Below, piece by piece: positions 1-7,193 of a DNA stretch of 64,000 bases. Position 1 is the stretch's first letter. Every line of letters begins with the position of its first letter. The translations under genes were made by a program, and so were the position numbers. The DNA is taken from NCBI GenBank assembly GCA_001801995.1, contig MGZB01000018.1, positions 62,001 through 126,000 on the forward strand, read 5' to 3'. The notes beneath the pieces are model-generated. The model saw only the letters and a program-made list of their open reading frames with translations, was not told the origin of the DNA and made no database searches. Source of the stretch: Gammaproteobacteria bacterium RIFOXYD12_FULL_61_37. GTDB lineage: Bacteria; Pseudomonadota; Gammaproteobacteria; Chromatiales; Chromatiaceae.

Positions 1-8
1 CGTTTCAT
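1..8 (-). CDS. First codons of a gene cut by the left edge
   Basis: On the minus strand an ATG (8-6) lies 3 nt past the stop codon of the SCO1-like gene. It is preceded by a GGAG box (18-15) at a 6-nt spacing. Only Met-Lys and part of the next codon are inside the window, so the product cannot be named. The tight spacing suggests it is cotranscribed with the SCO1-like gene. Confidence 0.4.
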
Positions 9-11
9 GGA

Positions 12-617
12 TTACTCCTTGGTTTGGGGATGTAGCAGCTTCGAAAGGGCCGAACTTATCTCTTCCGGTGGTGTACCGTGAGCAAGCTGGCCGGATAGTT
101 TGCCTTGGGTGTCGATTAAATAGAGATTGGCGGAGTGGTCTACCGTGTAGGCTGTAGAAGATTTCTCCGCCACTTTGCGGTAAGCGGCGCCGTAGCTGTC
201 GGCGACGGATTTGATCACATCGGGCGAGCCCGTAAGGCCGATGAAGCTCTCATGGAAATACCGGCTGTATTGCTGTAAATGGTCCAGGCTGTCGCGCTCG
301 GGATCGACGCTGACGAACAGGGGCTGGATTTGTTTCTGATCTTCGGGAGGAAGCCGGTGCAAGGCGGCGGAAACCAGGGCGAGCGAGGAAGGACAGATAT
401 CGGGGCAAAAGGTGTAGCCGAAGTAGAGCAACACGACCTTACCCTTGAAATCCCGGAGGGAGACGGGGCCATCCTTGCTGTTCAGGGTGAAATCCCCACC
501 GGCTGGCGTCATGGTCAGTGGACTAGAAGTAGTGGATGCATCCTGACGCCAAAGCAGAATGGCGCTTAAGGCAAAGGTGGCGAGCAAAATGGCGATAATC
601 AGAAATCTATGGGGCAT
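12..617 (-). CDS. SCO1/SenC family copper chaperone
   Basis: This is a membrane-anchored thioredoxin-fold protein of 201 aa, of the type that delivers copper to the CuA site of cytochrome c oxidase or acts as a thiol reductase there. Residues about 5-23 form one hydrophobic segment that anchors it with the domain in the periplasm. The metal-binding CxxxC lies in TFCPDICP, and the third ligand, a histidine, is in TVDHSANLYLID. Length and motif order are normal for the family. A further gene begins 3 nt past its stop, so it is probably not the last gene of its transcript. No cytochrome oxidase gene is in view, so the partner oxidase is inferred. Confidence 0.9.
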   Translation of the reverse strand: MPHRFLIIAILLATFALSAILLWRQDASTTSSPLTMTPAGGDFTLNSKDGPVSLRDFKGKVVLLYFGYTFCPDICPSSLALVSAALHRLPPEDQKQIQPLFVSVDPERDSLDHLQQYSRYFHESFIGLTGSPDVIKSVADSYGAAYRKVAEKSSTAYTVDHSANLYLIDTQGKLSGQLAHGTPPEEISSALSKLLHPQTKE

Positions 618-814
618 GGATAGATAATCCCTTCAGGACCGGCTGTCTACATGAATGACAGATTATGGAATAAATCGATCCGGAAAATTGAGCTGAATCG
701 AGTGGAGAGCCCCTTGGGGTGATATTTTGGAATAGGGGCTGGATGGTGCGGCATTTCGCCATGCCAAATGGTCAAATGACTCAAAAAAGCATGCAGTTAG
801 GATTTAGAGGAAGA

Positions 815-1429
815 ATGAACCCGATCTATCGAAAGACCTGTTTTCTCACCAGCGCGGCCCGTCCTGAGCAGGCCCCGCCTGATCAGGGCTATGAAGTGGC
901 CTTTGCCGGACGCTCGAATGCCGGTAAATCGAGCGCGCTGAATGCCCTTTGTGATCAGAAGGGTCTGGCCAAGACATCGAAGACGCCGGGGCGCACGCAG
1001 TTGCTCAACTTTTTCGCCCTGGACGAGGAGCGCCGCTTGGTGGACCTGCCCGGTTATGGCTATGCCAAGGTGTCCGAGGGCATCAAGCGCGAGTGGCAGG
1101 TCTCCATGGGTCGCTACCTGGAGACGCGCGATTGTCTCAAGGGCATTATCCTGGTCATGGATGTGCGCAATCCACTGAAGGAATTCGACCTGATGATGCT
1201 GGAATGGTCGAGGCATTTCCGAATCCCCTGCCACATCATCCTGACCAAGGCGGACAAGCTGACGAAAAACGAGGCCAACAAGGCCCTGTTCCAGGTCCAA
1301 AGCGCTATCGCCAATGCCGGCGGCCAAGTGTCGGTGCAACTATTCTCCTCCTTGAAAAAGCAGGGAATAGACGAGATCCATGCCTGTCTCGATCATTGGC
1401 TGGAAATGCCGGCGCCGGAGGGGGAATAA
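815..1429 (+). CDS. engB: Ribosome biogenesis GTPase EngB (YihA/YsxC)
   Basis: A small essential GTPase needed for assembly of the 50S ribosomal subunit. The G motifs are present in order: G1 [10 protein letters not shown]3 DLPGYGYA, G4 TKADK and G5 SSLKK. The frame is open back to 719, but the start at 815 is preferred. It has an AGAGGAAG-type ribosome site just upstream and gives the usual length of about 204 aa beginning MNPIYRK. The gene is convergent with polA. The 190 bp between them contain a probable small RNA on the other strand whose terminator touches the engB stop codon, the same neighbourhood as Spot 42 in enterobacteria and ErsA in Pseudomonas. Confidence 0.93.
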   Translation: MNPIYRKTCFLTSAARPEQAPPDQGYEVAFAGRSNAGKSSALNALCDQKGLAKTSKTPGRTQLLNFFALDEERRLVDLPGYGYAKVSEGIKREWQVSMGRYLETRDCLKGIILVMDVRNPLKEFDLMMLEWSRHFRIPCHIILTKADKLTKNEANKALFQVQSAIANAGGQVSVQLFSSLKKQGIDEIHACLDHWLEMPAPEGE

Positions 1430-1469
1430 AAAAAGCCCCGGTGCATGGGGGAATATGCTGACCGGGGCT
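1428..1469 (-). terminator. Intrinsic terminator, minus strand
   Basis: A 9-bp GC-rich stem (1434-1442 with 1461-1469) is followed on the minus strand by seven T residues (1434-1428). There is no T-run on the plus side, so it ends minus-strand transcripts: the predicted small RNA and any polA readthrough. Its T-run overlaps the end of engB. Confidence 0.88.
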
Positions 1470-1541
1470 GAACGAACTCCCGAAGGGCTCGGGAGTGGAC
1501 CGTCTAGGGAGGAGAAACGGCCCTTTCCTTCTCGTCGTTCA
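1428..1541 (-). ncRNA. Probable ErsA/Spot 42-like small RNA
   Basis: The predicted transcript is about 114 nt, from 1541 to the T-run at 1428. Its 5' end, UGAACGA (1541-1535), can pair with UCGUUCA (1475-1469), closing a domain with two hairpins. One is CCGU/ACGG (1520-1517 with 1503-1500) with a 13-nt loop showing UCUCCUCCC (1515-1507), complementary to a Shine-Dalgarno sequence. The other is ACUCCCGA/UCGGGAGU (1496-1489 with 1483-1476). A terminator hairpin and U-run follow. A sigma-E-type promoter sits just upstream. The site between polA and engB is where Spot 42 (enterobacteria) and ErsA (Pseudomonas) are encoded, both Hfq-dependent regulators. No long reading frame explains this stretch. 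Homology to ErsA is inferred from position, promoter and structure, not from alignment. Confidence 0.72.
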
Positions 1542-1546
1542 GTAAC

Positions 1547-1573
1547 TGAGACCGGGTCTATGAAAGAAAGTTC
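1547..1573 (-). promoter_or_regulatory. Sigma-E/AlgU-type promoter for the small RNA
   Basis: The minus strand reads GAACTT (1573-1568), 16 nt, then TCTCA (1551-1547). This is close to the extracytoplasmic-stress promoter pattern GAACTT-N16/17-TCTGA. The expected start, 5-7 nt downstream, coincides with 1541, where the predicted closing stem of the RNA begins. Confidence 0.65.
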
Positions 1574-1619
1574 AGGGATTCCTAATCGTTTTTATAGGAA
1601 ATCCATCCGTTGGGCTGGA

Positions 1620-4319
1620 TCAGTGGGCCTCATCCCAGTTGCCGCCGACACCGATATCCACCAGTAGCGGAACCCGAAGCTCGGCGGCCCCCTCCATCAG
1701 TTGGCGAATCCTTTCGATGGAGGGTTCAAGGAGGTCCTCAGGGATCTCGAACACCAGCTCGTCATGCACCTGCATCAGCATGCGTATCCTGTCTGCCCCT
1801 GCTTCCTGCTGAATCCAGCGGTCCACAGCCAGCATGGCGCGCTTGATGATGTCGGCGGCCGTGCCCTGCATGGGCGCATTAATGGCTGTGCGTTCGGCGG
1901 CGGCCCGGCGGTTGCCGTTACGGGAGTTGATCTCCGCCAAGTAGAGACGGCGGCCGAACAGGGTCTCCACGTATCCGCTCCGATGGGCCTCCTCGCGGAT
2001 GCGGTCCATGAACACCTTCACGCCGGGATAGCGCTGAAAATAGAGATCGACGTATTGCTGCGCGCTGGCCCGGCCTATGCCCAACTGCTGGGCCAGGCCA
2101 AAGGCGGACATGCCGTAGATCAGCCCAAAGTTGATGGCCTTGGCGGAGCGCCGCTGTTCCGGCGTGACCGCCGCCATATCGCCGCCGGTGAAAACCTCGG
2201 CAGCGGTGGCGCGGTGGATATCGGCACCGCTGGCGAAGGCCTTCAGAAGATTCTGATCGCCGGAGAGGTGCGCCATGATGCGCAATTCGATCTGGGAGTA
2301 GTCAGCCGCCACCATGCGGTAGCCGGGTTCGGGCACGAAGGCCTGGCGGATGCGGCGGCCTTCCTCGCTACGGACCGGGATGTTCTGCAAGTTGGGATCG
2401 CTGGAGCTTAGCCGGCCCGTCGCCGCCACGGCCTGGTGATAAGAGGTATGCACCCTGCCCGTGACCGGGTTGACCATTTGCGGCAACTTGTCGGTATAGG
2501 TGGACTTGAGTTTGCTCAGGCCGCGATGCTCCAGCAGCACTCTCGGCAACTCATGCCCCAGCGCCAGTTCCTCCAGCACGGATTCCGCCGTGGATGGCGC
2601 TCCGGTGGGGGTGTGGGATACGGGCTTCAATCCCATTTCTTCGAAAAAGACCTGTGCGATCTGCTTGGGGGAACCCAGGTTGAATGGATGCCCCGCAAGC
2701 GAGTAGGCGCGCTGCTCCAGATCGATCATACGTCGCGCCAGCAGGTGGCTTTGTGCCTGCAACATGGGGGCGTCGATACGTACCCCGATGCGCTCCATGC
2801 GCGACAGGACGGAAGCCAACGGCAGCTCCAGCTCGGAGTAAAGGGTTGAGAGGGCTTTTTCCGGCTCCAGCATGCGCCACAAATGGCGGTGCAGGCGCAG
2901 GGTCACGTCGGCATCCTCGGCAGCGTAGGGTCCGGCGTTCTCCAAGGGAACCTCGTCGAAACCCAACTGCTTGGCACCCTTGCCCGCCACATCCTCGAAC
3001 TTGATGGTCCGGAGACCAAGGTACTTTTGAGCCAGGCTGTCCATGTCGTGACGACCGGCGGCATCCAGCATATAGGATTCCAGCATGGTGTCGTGGGCAA
3101 CGCCGCGCAGGCCGATGGCGTATCGGGCCAGCACACTCATGTCGTATTTGAGGTTCTGCATGACCTTGGGCCTGCCGGGGTCTTCCAGCAGGGGCTTGAG
3201 CCGCTCCAGAACCCAGGCGCGATCCAGTTGCGGCGGTGTTCCCGGCGCGGTGTGGGCAAGGGGGACGTAGGCGGCTTCGCCCGGTTGCAGGGCAAAACTC
3301 AGGCCCACCAACTCGGCCTGCATGTAATCGAGACTGGTGGTCTCCGTGTCGAAGGCGAACAGCTCTGCCTCTTGAAGACGCGCAAGCCAGCGTTCGAATT
3401 CCTGTGGGTCGAGGATGATGCTGTAATTGGCCGTATCCGTTGACCTCTCAGCCGAGGGTGCCTCTTCGCCAGGGGTGTTATCGAGACCGGCGAGCAGGCG
3501 CCGGGCGCCCATGCCCTCAAAGAGGGAACGCAAGCGGTCCTTGTCCGGAGGCATGATACAAAGCTCTTCGGGCGCCTGCGGCAGCGGGACATCGAGCTTG
3601 AGGGTGACAAGATTCCGTGAGAGCGGCAATTGGTCCAGGGCGGCGCGGAGATTTTCGCCTATCTTGCCGCTGATTTCACTGGAATGGGCCACCAGACCGT
3701 CGATGCTGCCGTACTCATGGAGCCATTTGACCGCGGTCTTGGGGCCGCATTTGGGAACCCCAGGGACGTTATCCGAGGCATCGCCGATCAGGGCCAAATA
3801 GTCAACGATCTGTTCCGGGGACACGCCGAATTTTTCGAGTACCCCCTGCCGGGCGAAGACACGTTCGCTCATGGTATCGACCTGAGAGACGCGGTCGTTT
3901 ACCAATTGGGCGATGTCTTTGTCGCCGCTGGATATGAGCACGGGACCGGCTGCGCGTACAGCCAGGGTTCCGATGACATCGTCCGCCTCGACCCCCGATT
4001 CCATGATCAAGGGAAACCCCATGGCGCGAACCACCTCATGCAGCAAGGGAATCTGCGCCTTGAGATCTTCCGGGGCCGGTGGGCGGTGTGCCTTGTATTG
4101 GCTGTAAAGTTCGTCTCTAAAGGTGGGGCCTGGGGCGTCGAAGATCACCGCCATGTGGCTGGGCCGGTATTCATCCAGCAGTTTCTTCAGCATGTTGACC
4201 ACACCCACCACGGCCCCGGTGGGCTCGCCCTTGGAATTGGTCAGCGGCGGCAGAGCGTGGTAAGCGCGGTAAAGATAGGAAGAGCCATCGACCAGGATCA
4301 GGGGCTTGTCTTGCGGCAT
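1620..4319 (-). CDS. polA: DNA polymerase I
   Basis: An 899-aa replication and repair polymerase that removes RNA primers and fills gaps. Three domains are visible. The N-terminal 5' nuclease begins PLILVDGSSYLYRAYHAL. The proofreading 3'-5' exonuclease has its acidic residues intact (DTE near residue 324, NLKYD, YAAED). The C-terminal polymerase has motif A DYSQIELR, motif B RRSAKAINFGLIYG and motif C VHDE near residue 850. The frame is open to 4496 but the extra N-terminus is speA sequence in another frame. The start at 4319 matches the family. The gene follows speA by 10 bp with only a weak ribosome site, so expression may be coupled to speA. Confidence 0.97.
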   Translation of the reverse strand: MPQDKPLILVDGSSYLYRAYHALPPLTNSKGEPTGAVVGVVNMLKKLLDEYRPSHMAVIFDAPGPTFRDELYSQYKAHRPPAPEDLKAQIPLLHEVVRAMGFPLIMESGVEADDVIGTLAVRAAGPVLISSGDKDIAQLVNDRVSQVDTMSERVFARQGVLEKFGVSPEQIVDYLALIGDASDNVPGVPKCGPKTAVKWLHEYGSIDGLVAHSSEISGKIGENLRAALDQLPLSRNLVTLKLDVPLPQAPEELCIMPPDKDRLRSLFEGMGARRLLAGLDNTPGEEAPSAERSTDTANYSIILDPQEFERWLARLQEAELFAFDTETTSLDYMQAELVGLSFALQPGEAAYVPLAHTAPGTPPQLDRAWVLERLKPLLEDPGRPKVMQNLKYDMSVLARYAIGLRGVAHDTMLESYMLDAAGRHDMDSLAQKYLGLRTIKFEDVAGKGAKQLGFDEVPLENAGPYAAEDADVTLRLHRHLWRMLEPEKALSTLYSELELPLASVLSRMERIGVRIDAPMLQAQSHLLARRMIDLEQRAYSLAGHPFNLGSPKQIAQVFFEEMGLKPVSHTPTGAPSTAESVLEELALGHELPRVLLEHRGLSKLKSTYTDKLPQMVNPVTGRVHTSYHQAVAATGRLSSSDPNLQNIPVRSEEGRRIRQAFVPEPGYRMVAADYSQIELRIMAHLSGDQNLLKAFASGADIHRATAAEVFTGGDMAAVTPEQRRSAKAINFGLIYGMSAFGLAQQLGIGRASAQQYVDLYFQRYPGVKVFMDRIREEAHRSGYVETLFGRRLYLAEINSRNGNRRAAAERTAINAPMQGTAADIIKRAMLAVDRWIQQEAGADRIRMLMQVHDELVFEIPEDLLEPSIERIRQLMEGAAELRVPLLVDIGVGGNWDEAH

Positions 4320-4329
4320 GGCTGCGTTA

Positions 4330-6207
4330 CTAATCTTCAAGATAGGTGTATCCGTGCAACCCCGCCTTGAGTTCGTCATAGTACTGATCGGCGGCCCGTG
4401 CGGGTATTCCTGCGGTATGGAGTTTTTTGCGATAGCTGTCGAGCATGGACTCGATATCGAAGTGGACGTAGCGCAACAGCTCGTCCACGGTATCACCCTG
4501 CTCCGGCTGCGTGAGGCAGTAGCCGTCTGCGGTCAGCTCCACATTGACGGCGTCGGTATCGCCGAAAAGGTTGTGCATGTCGCCCAGGATCTCCTGATAG
4601 GCCCCCACCAGAAAGAAACCGAAGAGATAGGGCTCACCGGGGACCGGGGCATGCACGGGCAGGGTGGATTCCACGCCGTCCTGTTCGACATAGTGCTGTA
4701 TGCGTCCGTCCGAGTCGCAGGTCAGGTCATGCATGATGGCACTGCGCGTCGGTTCTTCATCCAGCCGGTGCAGGGGTGCGACCGGGAAGATCTGGTCGAT
4801 GGCCCAAATATCGGGCATCGATTGGAAGAGGGACAGGTTCATGAAGAGTTTGTCGGCAAGAATTTCATGCAGTTCGTCCAGGATTTCCCGGTGGCGGTGA
4901 GACCCCGGTTGCAGGAGCGGATAGACCTGGTGACAGGTGGCGTAAAAAAGCTGCTCCGCCAGGGCGCGCTGTTCTAACGTCATCCCTCCTTGCTGGAAGA
5001 GTTCATGTGATTCCTCCAGGCCATGCCGTGCCTCTTGATAGAGTTCCAGCACGGAGACTTCATGGCCATGATCGAGATTGTATGCCAGCGTATGCAGAAC
5101 CTCGGGGGCATCCTCCGGCACAGGGGGGGGCTGCGTGACTTCAGGGGCGTATTCGCGGTCGCTGACATTGGCGATCAGGACGGCGTGATGGGCGGTGACG
5201 GCGCGGCCTGACTCGGTGAAGATGTGGGGGGGCGGCAGTCCCTGTTCGAGACAGATACGATTCAGTGCCTTAACCACCTCGCGGGCATAGGCCTCCATGC
5301 TGTAGTTCATGGAGCAGTAATGGCGGGTGGCTGTGCCCTCGTAATCCACGCCCAATCCGCCACCCACGTCCACGATCTCGATGTTGGCCCCCAGCCGGCG
5401 CAATTCGCCATAGAATCGAGCAACCTCCCCCATGCCACGGCGGATGTCGCGCAGATTCGGAACCTGGGAGCCGATGTGGGTATGGATAAGACACAGGCAG
5501 TCGAGTAGATCCTCCTGGCGCAGTTTCTCGATCAACTCCAGCACCTGCATGGAGGCAAGGCCAAACTTGGACTTGTCGCCGCCGCTGTTCTGCCAGTTGC
5601 CCAAAGCCGAGGCGGCCAGCCGCACCCGGACCCCCAGCAAAGGACGGATGCCCAGATCGACCGACTCCTCCAATACCAGATCGAACTCAGAGGGCTTCTC
5701 GATGACGATATAGACCCGGTGGCCCAGGGCCAGCCCAATAAGGGCCAGGCGGATATATTCACGGTCCTTGTAGCCATTACAGACAATGACGCTGCCGGGC
5801 CGGGAGAGGGCCAGCACCACCATCAGCTCCGGCTTGCTCCCCGCTTCGAGCCCCACGCAATCGCCACCCTTGGCGAGAATTTCCTCAACCACGATCCGCT
5901 GCTGATTCACCTTGATGGGGTAGATCGAGCTGTGCCTTCCGCTATAGCCGGACTCCGCGGCGGCATCCCGGAAAGCGGCGCATAGGCTGGCGACCCGGTG
6001 ATGGAGGATGTCAGTGAATCGGACCAGAACAGGCCAGGAAAGACCCGTCTCGCGGATCTCATTGGCCAGTTGATAGAGATCGATACGGACCTTCCCGAGG
6101 GGATTGGGGCGAGCGAAAAGGTGGCCGTTCTCGCCGATCTCGAAAAAACCGCTACCCCAGCGGCCGATACCGTATGTTTGATGGAAATTTTCGAGAGAGT
6201 CCGTCAT
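4330..6207 (-). CDS. speA: Biosynthetic arginine decarboxylase
   Basis: A PLP-dependent enzyme of 625 aa that converts arginine to agmatine in the route to putrescine and spermidine. The N-terminus (QTYGIGRWGSGFFEIG) and the lysine of YPIKVNQQ that should carry PLP near residue 98 identify the SpeA branch rather than lysine or diaminopimelate decarboxylase. The glycine-rich phosphate site VDVGGGLGVDY and a C-terminal YRKKL-containing tail are also present. It is the upstream gene of a speA-polA pair. The polyamine gene speE lies 6 kb away on the other strand. Two stop codons in tandem end the frame (TAG TAA). Confidence 0.95.
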   Translation of the reverse strand: MTDSLENFHQTYGIGRWGSGFFEIGENGHLFARPNPLGKVRIDLYQLANEIRETGLSWPVLVRFTDILHHRVASLCAAFRDAAAESGYSGRHSSIYPIKVNQQRIVVEEILAKGGDCVGLEAGSKPELMVVLALSRPGSVIVCNGYKDREYIRLALIGLALGHRVYIVIEKPSEFDLVLEESVDLGIRPLLGVRVRLAASALGNWQNSGGDKSKFGLASMQVLELIEKLRQEDLLDCLCLIHTHIGSQVPNLRDIRRGMGEVARFYGELRRLGANIEIVDVGGGLGVDYEGTATRHYCSMNYSMEAYAREVVKALNRICLEQGLPPPHIFTESGRAVTAHHAVLIANVSDREYAPEVTQPPPVPEDAPEVLHTLAYNLDHGHEVSVLELYQEARHGLEESHELFQQGGMTLEQRALAEQLFYATCHQVYPLLQPGSHRHREILDELHEILADKLFMNLSLFQSMPDIWAIDQIFPVAPLHRLDEEPTRSAIMHDLTCDSDGRIQHYVEQDGVESTLPVHAPVPGEPYLFGFFLVGAYQEILGDMHNLFGDTDAVNVELTADGYCLTQPEQGDTVDELLRYVHFDIESMLDSYRKKLHTAGIPARAADQYYDELKAGLHGYTYLED

Positions 6208-6352
6208 GAATGCCGCATCGGAAAGGGAGGTGGGCCGTTAGTGTCCCAGAGTACGAAGGGCTAGGGAAGCGGCGGGGAATCGAATGCGAAATATCAAAGA
6301 CAGAGCAGGCAACGGCTAAAATACCGGGGCATCCTTTCAATGGGGTAGATGC

Positions 6353-7180
6353 GTGAAATTCCGCCACATCCTGATAGCCGGCCACATGGCGCTTGTCGCC
6401 TCGCTTTGTATAGCTGCAGCCGATGATTTCCGGGCAACCGGCCCGGTTCCTGCCCTGACGGAGGAGGAAAGGGAGTTGATCGGGAAGGCGGTATGCGGTG
6501 AAGGGGATTACGAGAACAAAGACAGCGGGGTGCGTTGCTTCGACTGTCCTAAATTCACCGGACGAGCGGGTTCGAATGAAGGCCTGGAGATCAGCCACCT
6601 GATTCGAGGCCGTTTTACGGGCAAGCAAACGGAGGAATTGCTGTTGGACTTGGACGGGTGCGAGGCGCACTCCTCCAGCTACGGTGGCGCCTTATTGCTG
6701 GTTTCCGCAACGGACACGCCGTCTTATAAACAGGTCTACTACAAACCGGGATTTCGCCTCAATGACCGTCTGAAACTGGATGCCGGGAAGGAGGGAAACG
6801 TTCTGGTTTGCAACGAATCGGATATCGCCCAGGGAGAGGTCTTCGGTCAGGTCTCCCTGGTGGAGGTTTCGGACAAGGAGATCAGCCGGAAGCGGTTGTT
6901 TCGCTGGTACGACAACAGGGCGGCAGGGGGACCGCGCGTGGTCCATGCCGTTCCGGAAAAAATCGAAGTTATAAGTCCGCCAAAGAAAGAGCCCGCCAGA
7001 GTACAGGTGACGTTGAGGACCAGGGAAATTTCCCGTGCAGCCCTTGATAAGGGCGAACCTGGGGCGGAGAAGGTCGAGTCGCTGCTCTTCGAGCAAAAAG
7101 GCAAACAACTAGCGGCAGACAAAAAGACCCAGCAGATTCTGGCCCGTATCGATGCCCTGATCCACGCCGGATCAAAATAA
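6353..7180 (+). CDS. Exported protein of unknown function
   Basis: 275 aa, starting with GTG 8 nt after a GGGG box. Residues 1-24 form a signal peptide ending near CIAAADD, so the mature protein should be periplasmic. Five cysteines remain after the signal peptide, three clustered around CGEGDYENKDSGVRCFDC, suggesting disulphides or a metal site. The middle (LLLDLDGCEAHSSSYGGALLL) looks like a beta-rich domain. The C-terminal quarter is charged and helical. I do not recognise a family. It stands alone, divergent from speA and convergent with the mscS-type gene 13 bp away. Confidence 0.7.
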   Translation: MKFRHILIAGHMALVASLCIAAADDFRATGPVPALTEEERELIGKAVCGEGDYENKDSGVRCFDCPKFTGRAGSNEGLEISHLIRGRFTGKQTEELLLDLDGCEAHSSSYGGALLLVSATDTPSYKQVYYKPGFRLNDRLKLDAGKEGNVLVCNESDIAQGEVFGQVSLVEVSDKEISRKRLFRWYDNRAAGGPRVVHAVPEKIEVISPPKKEPARVQVTLRTREISRAALDKGEPGAEKVESLLFEQKGKQLAADKKTQQILARIDALIHAGSK

Positions 7181-7193
7181 TCGGAATTACCCG

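Noticed and set aside
4320-4496. N-terminal extension of DNA polymerase I
   Set aside because: The extra 59 codons are speA read in another frame. The protein matches the family from 4319 onward.
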